Below, piece by piece: positions 44,252 to 55,310 of a stretch of 64,000 nt of DNA. This DNA is from Sciurus carolinensis (taxonomy: Eukaryota > Chordata > Mammalia > Rodentia > Sciuridae), in contig NC_062232.1 of NCBI RefSeq assembly GCF_902686445.1, positions 33,994,454-34,058,453 of the forward strand. Reading direction: 5' to 3'. How positions within the stretch are numbered: position 1 is the first letter of the stretch; every line of letters begins with the position of its first letter. A program made the position numbers and the translations under genes. The notes under the pieces were generated by a model. That model searched no databases and was not told the DNA's origin. It saw nothing but the letters and a program-made list of their open reading frames with translations.

Positions 44252-44777
44252 GGAATGCATTGTAAATGAAAGGAGGATTGCTGCTTATGTACAGTGTTTG
44301 TCTGGATTCTTAGGGAAGTTACTATAGAAAATCTCATTTATGTAAATTTAATCAGTATGTATATGTGTATTTACCGTGCCTTTTGTAGTATATTAATGAG
44401 TTGTGGACTTTGGAGCTCCCTGAGCTCTGGCAAAAGGGATTGTGGGGCCAGACCTAGAGTTGGTGGAAGAACCTAATGGAGTCTGTTCTTGTCTGATGTC
44501 GGTGTAGTTCATTATTTGGGCCATATAAATGTGTGAGCTAAAGATTGCCTTGATCCTCGATGCATTGTGAGACGTGGAATCCTGTCAATGAAAGGAGAAT
44601 CATGGGAAGATTATTTGGTTTCTACTGTGTTACACAGCCTCAAGAATCACCTTCAAGTGTGTACCTCATCTGTTCTCTCCCCAAAGTTACTTAAAACTCT
44701 TACTATGCCAGTTCTTCTGGAATGAGATAATTTTACTGTAGTTCAATCTGCTTTAACAAGATTACCCCCCGCTCCCA
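44252..44777. other. Unassigned intronic sequence
   Basis: No repeat or exon recognised. Confidence 0.4.
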
Positions 44778-44929
44778 CTCTTTTTATATTGGGGATTGAA
44801 CCCAGGGAGCTATATCTCTAGTCCTTTTGAGACAGGGTCTCCCTAAGTTACTGAGACTGGCTTCAAACTTGTGATCCTCCTGCTTCGGCCTTCCAAGTCC
44901 CTGGGATTACAGGCATGTACAAGTGCAAG
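44778..44929 (-). mobile_element. Composite SINE, internally deleted
   Basis: 'tatattggggattgaaccca' jumps to 'ggagctatatctctagtcct', then the antisense B1 half. Confidence 0.85.
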
Positions 44930-45231
44930 GTTTTCTTAACCTCCCTAGCTAATCAAAGGGTCCATAACTGACCTGGGTGCTCCAGACTTTCACATCCTAG
45001 TGGTTTTATTCTTGGAGCTCCATCTCCCCTTTGCATTAGCTGACATGCCATCTTTGTGGAGTATTTTCTAATTCTCTCCAATTGGAAGTGGTATTTTATT
45101 TTCTCTGAACTTGGGTAGCATTTTCCTATGCTTCTGTTTTGTTCTAAACACTGTCTTCTATTTTTTGTTTCTTTGTGTTTCTTCAGAAGCAGCTCCTGGA
45201 AAGGTGGCTGTGGGAAGTTTCCTGAAGAGAG

Positions 45232-45402
45232 GTCCCCCCAGTTCTGTGGATTGAACTCAAGGACTTGTGCTTGCATGTGCTCTGCTACTGAAGAGCAGGC
45301 CCAGCCTTTATTTTATTTTGAGACAGGATCTCACTGAGTTGCCCAGGCTGTTCTGGAACTTCTGATCCTCAGCCTCCCAAGTAGCTGGGATTCATAGCTC
45401 TG
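45232..45402 (-). mobile_element. Composite SINE, diverged
   Basis: ID half 'ttctgtggattgaactcaag', B1 half 'gagacaggatctcactgagt' to 'aagtagctgggattcatagc'. Confidence 0.78.
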
Positions 45403-45454
45403 AGTGGTTTTTTATGAGTGGTTGCAACTTTCCTTAGTCTAATTGTGAGAGAGT

Positions 45455-45580
45455 AATGGATAATAAAGAGCTCTAATCTCAGTCAAAAGGCTTGGCTTAT
45501 AGTTGTAACTACTAACTAGTAAGCAAGTGGTTTAACCTCGATGAAATTATGAAATGAAGAAGTTGGACTTGCTGATGCCT
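45455..45580 (+). mobile_element. MIR-like SINE
   Basis: 'actaactagtaagcaagtgg' then 'tttaacctcgatgaaattat' follow the MIR core. Confidence 0.65.
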
Positions 45581-45718
45581 TTTTTACTTTACTGACGGAG
45601 TTGAATTCATTCAGTACCATTTTAAGCAGGGGGAGTATAAAGATGATTAATCTCTACTTTCGGTGCTCTAAGGTCAAATGGGCTAAACAGCTGAGTAAGA
45701 GCTGTGTGGTGTGAGGGA

Positions 45719-45795
45719 CTGGGGAGCCCTGGTAGAGCTTGTGTTTAGCATGTAGGAGGCCCTGGGTTCAATCCTCAGCACCTCAAAACAAAAGT
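45719..45795 (+). mobile_element. ID-like SINE
   Basis: 'ggagccctggtagagcttgt' and 'gggttcaatcctcagcacct'. The head is diverged. Confidence 0.82.
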
Positions 45796-46920
45796 GGAAA
45801 AAGCAGTGGTAAAAGAATTGAAGAAATCATTTGTTTTGGGTTTGGGTGAGGTTTGGTCCTCAGAGGTGTGCCATTTTGATGGCCTTATAAATTAGAACAG
45901 GGACTTGTTAGGAAGGCAAAGAGAGCTATGTGAAATGAGGCAAGGTTTATATACCTTGACAGTGCTTGGCTAGGTAATTCTTTGTTGTGGGATGCTATCC
46001 TAATCATTCCTGACCTCTGTCCACAAGATACCTATAGTGCCATCCCCTTAAATTGTGACAACTAAAAGTGTCATCAGACATTTCCAGATGTGTCCTAAGA
46101 GCAAAATTGAGAATCATTACTTGAAATGGATCAATGAAGAGTGAAAGGATAATGTTGTGGAGGAAAAACTAATAGTATGTGGAACATTGGAGTTACTGAG
46201 AGGGGTGGGGACATGGAAGATGAGACTACAAAGGTAGTTCAAGATCAAGTTCACAAAGGATGCTTGAGTGTCATGTTAGGGCACTTAGGTTTTCGGGGTA
46301 ATGCATAAGCGTTCAAGTTTAAGTGAGACTGTGTGTGTGTATTTAAGATAATTCTGATGCCAACATTGGATGTGTTGGAAAAGAAGTAGCAGGGGAATTG
46401 GGACAGTATTTTAATAGTTCTGCTAAGTGGTGATAAACAATGACTTAGAGAATGGAATGGAGCAATGAGATCCACAGGGCTTCCATTGTATGAGGGATGT
46501 GCTGCTATTTGACTTTGGCTTCTCTGACACCATTGGAGTCCTGAGCAAAATACTTCTCTTGTCTTCTCTTTCAGCTCCTTCTCCTAACCCCACTTCCCTC
46601 TCACTGATTGTTGCTGCTGTTTGAGATGTGTTGAAAGCTCATAGAGAGAAAGGAATCTGGGTTTTAGAAGTAGATTACTAAAAGGTATATGTTTTTCACC
46701 TTCAAAACCCTCCCAAACACAGGGGCATCTGAGAGTGTTAATCTGGCATCAGAGAACGCTAACTCTAGGCTCGCCCTGGTTCAGTTGGTGTTATTTTGCC
46801 ACTTTTAAGATAGTCTGATATGTAAGAATATGTGAAGTGAACATTTATGTAAGTAGTTGGAATAATTTCATTTTCTACTTTGGAGGGATTTTTTTGTTTT
46901 AAAATGGCATTCATATTTTA
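45796..46920. other. Unassigned intronic sequence
   Basis: No SINE for about 1.1 kb and no named repeat. A short (GT)n lies at 46331-46340. Confidence 0.4.
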
Positions 46921-46924
46921 AGTA

Positions 46925-47085
46925 AGAATGGTGTAGTGGGAGGGGTACTGGATTTGAGTCAGAGGGCTATGTTTTATAGTTCCAGTTATCCCACTGTCTG
47001 TATAAAATCATTTGGATTCTCATTACATTTAAGTGTAAAACCAAGGTGTATACCTAAAAGATGACTTAAGGTAGCTCTTTTTTTT
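46925..47085 (+). mobile_element. MIR-like SINE
   Basis: 'ggtgtagtgggaggggtact' and 'ggatttgagtcagagggcta' are the MIR 5' part. The 3' half is diverged. Confidence 0.75.
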
Positions 47086-47177
47086 TTTCCCTTTAAGTTT
47101 TTAATTTTTGTATTTATCAGCAGATATGTGGAAAAAACTGGAGTCTAGAGAAAATTTCAATTAAAGTTAAAGAGTTA

Positions 47178-47263
47178 GGGGCTGGGGAGATAGCTCAGTT
47201 GGTAGAGTGCTTGCCTTGTAAGCCCAAGGCCCTGGGTTCGATCCCCAGCACCCAAAAAAAAAA
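47178..47263 (+). mobile_element. ID-like SINE, near-intact Pol III boxes
   Basis: TSD aaagagtta (47169-47177 and 47264-47272). The A box 'tagctcagttggtagagtgc' and B box 'ggttcgatccc' match tRNA consensus. Confidence 0.97.
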
Positions 47264-47538
47264 AAAGAGTTAATGGATTTAGGAGGTGTTGGATTGACAA
47301 GTAAATAATGGAAGGATAGTATAAAATTTGAATGTTTCCTCTCCTATGACTCTTTGCCTATGTGGGGTATGGGGGCTTTATTTTATTTAAAATGAGTTAA
47401 TTGTACTTGGCCAATAGCTCATAGTATGAATTTTAGGACTGTATACTTGGTAGCCAGGGATATAATTTCATTACTGGCAGAGCACCTTAAAGTTTGGTTA
47501 AGGTTTAGGGTTATTTTGCTTTGTTTTCTGCTTGGTTG

Positions 47539-47602
47539 GTTTTTTGCAGTGTGCTGGGAATCTACCCACACAGGCTACCACCAAGCTACAACCCTGGATG
47601 AA
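47539..47602 (-). mobile_element. Decayed ID-like fragment
   Basis: 'agtgtgctgggaatctaccc' and 'caagctacaaccctgg' are faintly ID-like. Confidence 0.45.
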
Positions 47603-48293
47603 AGCTTGGTTGTTTCTATCTGAAGTTTACTTAACCTTTAAACATTATTGCTATTAAAGTTACATATCGCCAACTAGGGAAATAATATTTAGGGGGAGAA
47701 TTTTTTTTGTTTTCGGAATTGAAGATGAAGTATACAGGTATATATAGTAGCAGTGATTGTCTGTCATAGATGGTTTGAGAGAGAATATTCATACCCCATT
47801 TTCATTATTGTAAGGGAACCAGCAAAAGAAACTTATTTTTAAATTCTATTTCTTGGCCTGCTCATTCTCAAACGTGGTCCCAAGACTTTTATGCTCTTAA
47901 ATTATTGAGGACCCCAAAGAGATTTTATGTGGGAATACATCCATCAATATTTATTATTTTGGAAATTTATCTTTAAAAATATGTATGCATTTAAAAATAA
48001 CAACCCATTACATGTTACTGTATATTTATGATAAAGAACTTTTCCAAAACAAAAACCTTGGTGAGATCAGTGTCTTTGTTTTATAAGTTTTGCAAAAATA
48101 TAGAAGCTAGATTCTCTGTCTGCTTTTGCCTTCAAACTGTTACAATATATCATGTAGCCTCTGGATGAAGTCCTTTGTGCAACTCAGAATGACAGTGAAG
48201 ATGGCAAATGTCTTATTAGGGAAATAATTTTGATCTCTGAATCCCCTTGAAAAAGGATCTCAGAGACTCCAGGAGTCCCTACACCACACTTTT

Positions 48294-48622
48294 TTTGGGC
48301 GCGGCGACCAGGGATTGGACCCAGGGATGCTTAACCACTGAGCCACATCCCCAGACACACTTTTTTTTTTTTTTTAATTTTTCTTTTTTTTAATAGATGA
48401 ACACAATTATCTTTATTTTTTTATGTGATGCTGAGGATCGACCCAGTGCCTCACATGTGCAAGGCAGGCACTCTACCACTGAGCTACAGCCCCAGCCCCC
48501 CTTTTTATGTTTTAGAGATGAGGTCTCACTAAGTTGCTTAAGGGCCTCAATAAGTTGCTGAGACTGGCTTCAAACTTTCCATCTTCCTGCCTCAGCCTTC
48601 GGAGCCGCTGGGATTACAGGCC
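48294..48622 (-). mobile_element. Composite SINE carrying an ID insertion
   Basis: ID half 48294-48358, B1 half 48502-48622. The transposon target caccacactttt is repeated at about 48282-48293 and 48623-48634. Confidence 0.88.
48372..48500 (-). mobile_element. ID-like SINE (long-tail variant), nested
   Basis: 'aatagatgaacacaattatc', 'tgtgatgctgaggatcgacc' and 'gagctacagccccagccccc', lodged between the two halves of the composite SINE. Confidence 0.88.
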
Positions 48623-48752
48623 AACACCACACTTTTGGGAGAACTGGTGCAATGGACTGGCAAGCCAGGAGAATCCAGTATTATTTGAGTGACTATCTAC
48701 TGTAAATTCTTTAAACTGAAATTTATAACTTACATATAATAAAGTGTGCTTT

Positions 48753-48889
48753 CTTTTTGTGTGTGTGATACCTGAGCATTGAACCCAGGAGTGCTTTTCC
48801 ACCTTTGAGCTACATCCCCAGCGTTTTTTTATTTTTGAGACAAGGCCTCGTTAAATTGCTGGCATTGGTCTTAAACTTGCCATCCTCTG
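48753..48889 (-). mobile_element. Composite SINE, truncated
   Basis: 'gatacctgagcattgaaccc' and 'gagctacatccccagcg' plus the first part of the antisense B1 half. Confidence 0.82.
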
Positions 48890-48894
48890 GGTTC

Positions 48895-49415
48895 TTAATG
48901 GAATTGGTGTATTTTTTAACTCTGTTATAGAAATCAAGGCAAATGTCTATCAAGTGATGAATGTATAAAAATATACCATAAAATGGAATGTTATTTAGGA
49001 GTAAAAGAAGTATTGATACATACTGATACATACTACAACTTGGATTAACTTTGAAAACATGCTTAAGTGAAAAAAATTCACAAAAGACCTCATGATACCA
49101 TTTATATGAAAATGTCAAAACAGGTAAATTGATTGAGACATAGAGTAGTTTAGTTTGGGGCTGAAAGGAGTGAGCGTGGAGGGAATGGGGAGTGACTGCT
49201 ACAGATGGGTATGGGGTTTCCTCCTCCCACTAGGGATTGAACCCAGGGCCTGTGGTCTACCAGTGAGCTACGCCCTCAGCCCTGGCATGGGGTTTCTTTT
49301 GGGGGAGATAAAATATTCTGAAATTCATTGTGGTAATAATTGTACAACTGAATACATGAAAAGCCATTGAATCATACACTTCAAATGATTTGGTTATATG
49401 AATTAGATCTTTCGA
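48895..49415 (+). mobile_element. L1M 3'-end relic, sense
   Basis: 'atgataccatttatatgaaa' and 'gtacaactgaatacatgaaa' are sense L1M 3' landmarks, with one ID insertion inside. Confidence 0.7.
49221..49284 (-). mobile_element. ID-like SINE, shortened
   Basis: TSD gtatggggtttc (49209-49220) and gcatggggtttc (49285-49296). Confidence 0.93.
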
Positions 49416-49803
49416 GGTGATTAAACACATTGAAGGTAATTTATTGAAAAGGAATTTGAAATTCTTTGGTTTCTTTTTTCAGATCCTTTATACCTCTACA
49501 TTTGCAACTTAAGCAAACTAGTCTAGGAAGATCCCAAGCAAAAAGATGCACATAAAATGCATGTAATTAATAATTTGCTTTGAAATGTTGACTATAATGA
49601 AATGAGGTTTTTGTTTCAGTTTATTTCATGACTGGCTTTATAACTTCTAAAAGTGTTAAGATAATTTTGACAAAGATGATAAATGCTATTAACAGAAATT
49701 GAGTTGTTTATCTTAACCTGTCATTTTAACAGAGTAGACTGATAAATGTTACAGAAGGTTTAACTACCTGGAATGTGACTTGTCTTAATATTTTACGTCA
49801 ACA
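49416..49803. other. Unassigned intronic sequence
   Basis: AT-rich, with no named repeat. Confidence 0.4.
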
Positions 49804-49807
49804 TTGC

Positions 49808-49817
<10 letters not shown>

Positions 49818-49867
<50 letters not shown>

Positions 49868-49942
49868 GGTGCTGGGGATAGAACCCTGGGCCTTGTGCTT
49901 CCAAGGCAAGCACTCTACCGACTAAGCTACCTCCCCAGCCCA
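49818..49942 (-). mobile_element. ID-like SINE with very long poly(T)
   Basis: An unbroken T run of about 54 bases precedes 'gcggtgctggggatagaacc'. TSD tgcttacttttttt (49804-49817 and 49943-49956, one repeat overlapping the tail). Confidence 0.94.
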
Positions 49943-49956
49943 TGCTTACTTTTTTT

Positions 49957-51056
49957 AATTGACTGATTTGTTTAGGGACTGGAATTTATTGGAACCTCAC
50001 ACCCTTTGTAAGCATTTAATAAATAAAGGAATAAGTAAAAGTGTCTTTGTCTTGAAAAGAGACCTAGGGGTACATACACAATAAATCCCAGTATTTTGAA
50101 GGACTATAATATAGATGATGGTGAATATTAGCTTTTCATTCCAGGGGTACAACTATAATGTGTATCGGTGACAAAGGAGGTAGATTGTTGAGTTGGGGTC
50201 CCGGGTGGGGTGGACGACACACCTTTTCCTGCTGACAGTAGTGGGCCTCCAAGTGTTGTAACAAAATGTCCAAGGGGAGAATAGATGTAGCATTTCCTGA
50301 AATTGGAGCAGTTAATTTCCAAGTCTTAATATTCTTTGAGCCACCCCTTCCATTATCTGCAAGATTCTGGCCATTTAGGTATCTCTTTGGTCCCTTAACT
50401 TTTTATGCTGAAAAGTTGTTTGTTTGTTTTCAAGTCTTTTCATTTCTAGGATAATGTTGACCATAAGTACATGTATTTTGAACTGCTCGAATGAGTTTTG
50501 CCTCAAAATCAGGAACTGACACCATTTCAGTACTTAGACTAGCTTGTGTTTTTAATGTCTTGGTGCTCAGTTGTACCATTTGTTTTGTGGGAATACAGAA
50601 GCAGACTTAACACAAAAATTGTTGGCTCCAAGGGCAAATGATGTCACAGCACACCATGTATACAGAGTAGGATAGTAATTCAAGTAGAAGTAGGAGAGCT
50701 AAGTCTCCCATATGACATGATGGTGGTAGTATAGCCATATAAAACTCAGAGGAACCCATGCCTTAACAAATATGGTGCCATCTGTCACATTCTATTAATA
50801 TTAATGATTTTGTATATATTTAGTTTATAAATTTGTTTTTGATTTTATAGTTATGTAAGAGCAGTAAACACAAGGAGTTTAATCCTAATTTCATTTCTGC
50901 ATATATTAAGCAAGTAATTAAGCAAGTAATTAAATTAGCTTTAAAAATTCCGTTAAAGTAGGACCAGAATTAGTAAACTTGAGCCAGCTTGGTGGCGTTG
51001 ATAGGAACCTGGTACTTGGAGTCCGATGATTGGAACTGGGACCACAATGCCACGTT
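49957..51056. other. Unassigned intronic sequence
   Basis: About 1.1 kb without a SINE. No exon-like open frame with convincing splice sites. Confidence 0.42.
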
Positions 51057-51071
51057 TACTAGGTTATTTCT

Positions 51072-51177
51072 TTTCTTTCTCTTTCCTTTTTTTTTTTTTA
51101 AACGGTGCTGGGGATCTAACCCAGGGCCTTGTGCATGCAAGGCAAGCACTCTACCGACTGAGCTATCTCCCCAGCCC
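51072..51177 (-). mobile_element. ID-like SINE
   Basis: Perfect 15-bp TSD tactaggttatttct (51057-51071 and 51178-51192). Body 'ggcaagcactctaccgactg'. Confidence 0.97.
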
Positions 51178-51192
51178 TACTAGGTTATTTCT

Positions 51193-51624
51193 GTGTTTAT
51201 GTGGGAAAGATATATTCCCACCTAAAAGGGTGGTTCATTTGTTTATCCTTTCACTCAACATAATATATTAAGTTGTATAGCACTGCATAATTTTGATGTC
51301 AAATTGTTACTGGTTTCTTTAATCTCCCCACTGTCACATTTTCTTTGGAGTCAGCACAAACTCTGAATACTGTACTATGAATTGACTTATATAGGGTAAG
51401 ATATCTTGACTTGAAATGTACCTTTAAAAAAGTAGGACTGAATAATTTTAAAGTATGGTAGGATTTTGTGTTAATGCAATAGAATAATAAAAACAGCTAC
51501 ATTACTAAAACTATTGGAGTTCCCTTGTATCAGGAGCAGAAAATCCTAGTAATTTATAGTTTGGAGAATAATTTTCCCCTGGGCTGGTATGGAGATCGTA
51601 AAGAGCCTCTGAAGGTTCAAAAAT
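51193..51624. other. Unassigned intronic sequence
   Basis: No recognisable repeat or exon. Confidence 0.4.
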
Positions 51625-51633
51625 AAGAATTGT

Positions 51634-51722
51634 TGGGGCTGGGGAGATAGCTCGGTTGGTAGAGTGCTTGCCTTGTAAGCACAAGGCCCTGGGTTCGATC
51701 CCCAGCAACCAAAAAAAAAAAA
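51634..51722 (+). mobile_element. ID-like SINE, intact Pol III boxes
   Basis: TSD aagaattgt (51625-51633 and 51723-51731). A box TAGCTCGGTTGG at 51648-51659 and perfect B box GGTTCGATCC at 51692-51701. Confidence 0.97.
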
Positions 51723-51779
51723 AAGAATTGTCAAGAGTCGATAATAATCTAATTAGCATTTCAAGAGAAAAATAACCAG

Positions 51780-51905
51780 CACATGTTAAAACACCTACCA
51801 TTTACTGGGTTCCTTCTGTGTACCTGGCACTTCACATACATTCTCTCATTAAAGCTTTCCAACAATTTGTGGAAGTGTTAGCCACCTTCAGAGAAAAAGA
51901 TAATA
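51780..51905 (-). mobile_element. MIR-like SINE, antisense
   Basis: 'ctaccatttactgggttcct', 'tgtgtacctggcacttcaca' and 'tacattctctcattaaagct' are the reverse MIR 3' half. Confidence 0.75.
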
Positions 51906-52394
51906 CGTGAAGATTAAACATCATCTGTTGAAGGCCTGTTATATTGCAGTATATGCATTGCTGAAAAATTCTTGCATTCGACAAAATTGTGCACCAAAAG
52001 GCATTAAGAGAAAAAATGGGATTAAGAGCAAACTGCTCAAAAGTGATGTTTCTTTGTAATTAGAGTACTAGCAAAACAATAAAAATTGTAATAAAATAAA
52101 CAGGACAGTTTAAAAGGTCTTAAATGTGTGACAGACTATAATAAATATATATGACTTTTTAAAAAAAGGTTTGGTAACCTGATGGAAGTACTGGGATGTA
52201 AAGAAGGATTGAGGTTATCGAGTTAGGAGGCAAGTCTGAAAAGCATGAAGATCAGGTAGAACCACATAAATGGTTTTAAAAACAGCATGGGGGCAAAGCA
52301 CAGAAGAAGAATGTGGGATGATAGGGATCTGGTCCAGACCTGCAACCCCTACCTCTGTGCTGTGTTCAGCATGTTACTTACAGGTACAAAACAT
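51906..52394. other. Unassigned intronic sequence
   Basis: AT-rich with no named element. Confidence 0.4.
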
Positions 52395-53540
52395 TAATGT
52401 GTTGAGGGAAGCTCGCAGCTACCATTCCACTTTTTCTAAATTTAATGATTTTAAGTGTACCTCATATGAGTGGAGTCAATACAATATTTGTGTTCTTTGT
52501 GACTGACTTATTTTGCTTAACATAGTGTCCACAAGGTTCATCCATGTTGTAACATAACAAAACTTCCTTCTTTTTAAAAGATGAATAATACTCTAATACT
52601 CTGTTATTTGTATATACCACAATTTGTTTCCCCATTCACCTGTCCTTGGACATTTGCTTTGCTTCCACTTTTTGGCTACTGAGAGTAATGTTGCTATGAA
52701 CATGGGTGTACAAATATCTGTTCAAGTTTTGGGGAGATACTTGGCAGAGGAATAATTGGCCAGATCATAGTCTTACGGTTAATTCTATTTTTTAATTTTT
52801 TTTTTTTTTGGGGGGAGGCTTAGCCGGACTGTTTTTCCATAACAACTGCACTGTTTCACATTCCTATCAGCAATACATGAGTGTTGTGATTTCTTCACAT
52901 TCTTGGCAACATTTGTTATTGACTGTCCTTATTGTAGCCATCCTCCTGGGTGTGAAGTAGTATCTTATTGTGGTTTTTATTTGTGTTTCCTTGATGGCTG
53001 ATGTTGAGCATCTTTCATATGCTTATTGGTCATTTGTGTATATTTGGAGAAATGCCTCTCTTCAGATCCTTTGCCCATTTTTCATTTGGGTTGTCTTTTT
53101 ATTGTATGAATTCTTTAGCATATTCTCAACACAAGTCCTTTATAAGATACATGATTCATAGAATTTTTTTTCCATTTTATGAGTTCTCTTTTCATTGTCT
53201 TTATAGTGTCCTTGAACAACAAAAGCTTTTGATTTTTCTTTTTGGTGAACCCAGGGCCTCCCCATACTAAGCATATACTCTACTACTATTAAACCCCCAG
53301 TCCTAGAAGTTTTTAATTTTGATAAAATCTAACATCTGGTTTTATTGTTCCTCCTAATTTTGATATTTTACCTGTAAGATTCCATCAATTGTTGAGATTT
53401 TGACCTCACATCTAGGTCATTTTGAGTTAACTCGTGCTGTTAATGGGAACATTTTTATATATAATAATTCCAACAATTCATTATACAGGTTTTATACAAT
53501 GCATTTTAAATCAGTTAAGAAGAAACACATACTGTTTTTT
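52395..53540 (-). mobile_element. L1M relic (3' UTR and ORF2 end), antisense
   Basis: 'ggttcatccatgttgtaaca', 'ctactgagagtaatgttgct' and 'catatgcttattggtcattt' give the antisense 3' UTR. It runs to 'aggtcattttgagttaactc', near the ORF2 end. One ID (53234-53304) is inserted. Confidence 0.83.
53234..53304 (-). mobile_element. ID-like SINE, shortened
   Basis: 'tggtgaacccagggcctccc' and 'cccccagtccta'; about 25 central bases are missing. Confidence 0.78.
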
Positions 53541-53618
53541 GTTGTTGTTTTTGCTGCACTAGGAATTGAAACTAGGGGCTTGTGCAGGTGCTCTACTACT
53601 GAGCTATATCCCTAGCTC
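53541..53618 (-). mobile_element. ID-like SINE, diverged
   Basis: 'ctgcactaggaattgaaact' and 'actgagctatatccctagct'. Confidence 0.78.
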
Positions 53619-53714
53619 CTGTGCTGTTTTTTTATAATTGCATAAATGGATTTACCAGCGCTCTGCACTTAGTGGTCGTACCTTCCAAACTCCTCATGCT
53701 GTCATGCTGGAAAT

Positions 53715-53725
<11 letters not shown>

Positions 53726-53749
<24 letters not shown>

Positions 53750-53933
53750 GAGAGGCAGTGTTACTGGGTATAGAACCCAGGGACACTGTACCACCGAGCT
53801 ACATCCTTTTTTATGTTTCATTGTGAGACAGGGTCTCGCTAAATTGCACAGGCTGGCCTGGAACTTGTTTATCCTCCTGCTTCAGGCTCTTGGGTTGGTG
53901 GGATTACAGGTGTGGGTCATGTTACCCTGCTGC
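53726..53933 (-). mobile_element. Composite B1/ID SINE
   Basis: TSD aaattgatttttttt (53711-53725 and 53934-53948). The ID half is diverged. Confidence 0.93.
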
Positions 53934-54160
53934 AAATTGATTTTTTTTACTCCCATTTTTGAAAGAGGTTTGGTTGATGGTTTTTGTTTTTCTCTTTCAA
54001 CACATTGAGTATGCTCCATGTTTTCTGATTTTAAAATCTTGTCTTATTGAGAATCCTTCCTCTGTGATGGTTCACTTGCTATTTCAAGATTCTCTGTGTA
54101 TTTGACTTTTGGCAGTTGGTTTAGGATATTTCTCATTTTGCATCGGTACATTTAATAAAT

Positions 54161-54258
54161 TTTTTTTTTTGGGGGGGGGGGCGGGGTGCTGGGGATCGAA
54201 CCCAGGGCCTTGTGCTTACAAGGCAAGCACTCTACCGACTGAGCTATCTCCCCAGCCC
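54161..54258 (-). mobile_element. ID-like SINE
   Basis: TSD aataaat (54154-54160 and 54259-54265). The complement of a perfect B box is present ('ggggatcgaacccagg'). Confidence 0.93.
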
Positions 54259-54378
54259 AATAAATGTTTTTCATTGAATTTGGGACAGTTTTTGACCATA
54301 ATTTCTTAACGTCATTTCCTTTTTTCTTTTTGGGACTCTATACATATTAGTATGCTTAATTGTGTCACACATTTCTCT

Positions 54379-54472
54379 CTCTTTTTTTTTTTTTTTGGCG
54401 GTACTGGGGATCGAACTCAGGACCTTGTGCTTGCGAGGCAAGCACGCTACCAGCTGAGCTATCTCCCCAGCC
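54379..54472 (-). mobile_element. ID-like SINE
   Basis: Perfect 13-bp TSD cacacatttctct (54366-54378 and 54473-54485). Confidence 0.97.
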
Positions 54473-55310
54473 CACACATTTCTCTATAATGCTTTGCTCA
54501 TTTTTATTTTTTCCTCCTTCAGATTGCTGTATCTAACAATGTACACATTTGCTGATTGTTTCCTCTGATGATTCAGCTGCTGTTGAACCACTCCAGGGAG
54601 TTTTTCATTTCAGTTATTGTACCTGACTCTTTTTGTGTTAATTTCTATGTCTTTTATCTCTGTTGATAGTCTGTTTAGAAATTGTCATTGTATTTTCCTT
54701 TAAGCTGGTGTCCTTTAGTTTTTTGAACATAACTCATAATAGCTGTTCTGAAGTTTTTGCTAACAGTCTGACATCTGGACCCTCTCAAAGCTGGTTTCTT
54801 TTGCCTACTTTTTTTTCCCTGTGTGAGGGCCACATTTTGTTAGCATGTCTTTTAATTTTTGGTTTAATACTGGACCACTTATATAATGTAACTTTGGATA
54901 CTGAATCCTCATTCGCCCCAACCACCAGGGTCTTTGTTTTTATTTGCTTGTTTATTCATTGACTGAACAATCTTATGTCTTAAGCCCCCACCATTATGCA
55001 GGCTGTGGTGTTCTTCCAAGGGCATATCCTTAGCCCTGCATGCAGTTCTCCTAGGGTATGAGTGATTTTAGTTTAGCAAGACTTTTCTTGGTGAGCTCCT
55101 GTGTTGGGGCAGGGAGGGTCTCCCCTTCACAAGGAATGTTAGCCTTTTCTAATTGCTGCCTGGTTGCTGTATTGTTTTACGTGATGCGTTGGGATATAAA
55201 TTGCCCCATAGTCTGATCTGATAAAATTCTCTTGTTTTTCAGGGATAAATTACCACACCATTGTTGGAGGTTTATTCTGACCCCAGGAAAGTTATACTTA
55301 GCTCTCTGTT

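Larger units (their letters stand above)
47862..48650. mobile_element. hAT-Charlie-type DNA transposon, SINE-interrupted
   Basis: 'gaggaccccaaagagatttt', 'aaaaataacaacccattaca' and 'aggagtccctacaccacact' are landmarks of a Charlie-related family. The right end resumes after the SINE block as 'ttttgggagaactggtg'. Confidence 0.72.
53620..55310 (-). mobile_element. L1M 5'/ORF1-region relic, antisense
   Basis: 'gaaagaggtttggttgatgg', 'gggactctatacatattagt', 'gagtttttcatttcagttat' and 'agtctgacatctggaccctc' are antisense landmarks of the L1M ORF1 and 5' region. It lies directly after 3'-end sequence, with most of ORF2 absent. SINEs interrupt at 53726, 54161 and 54379. Confidence 0.72.
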
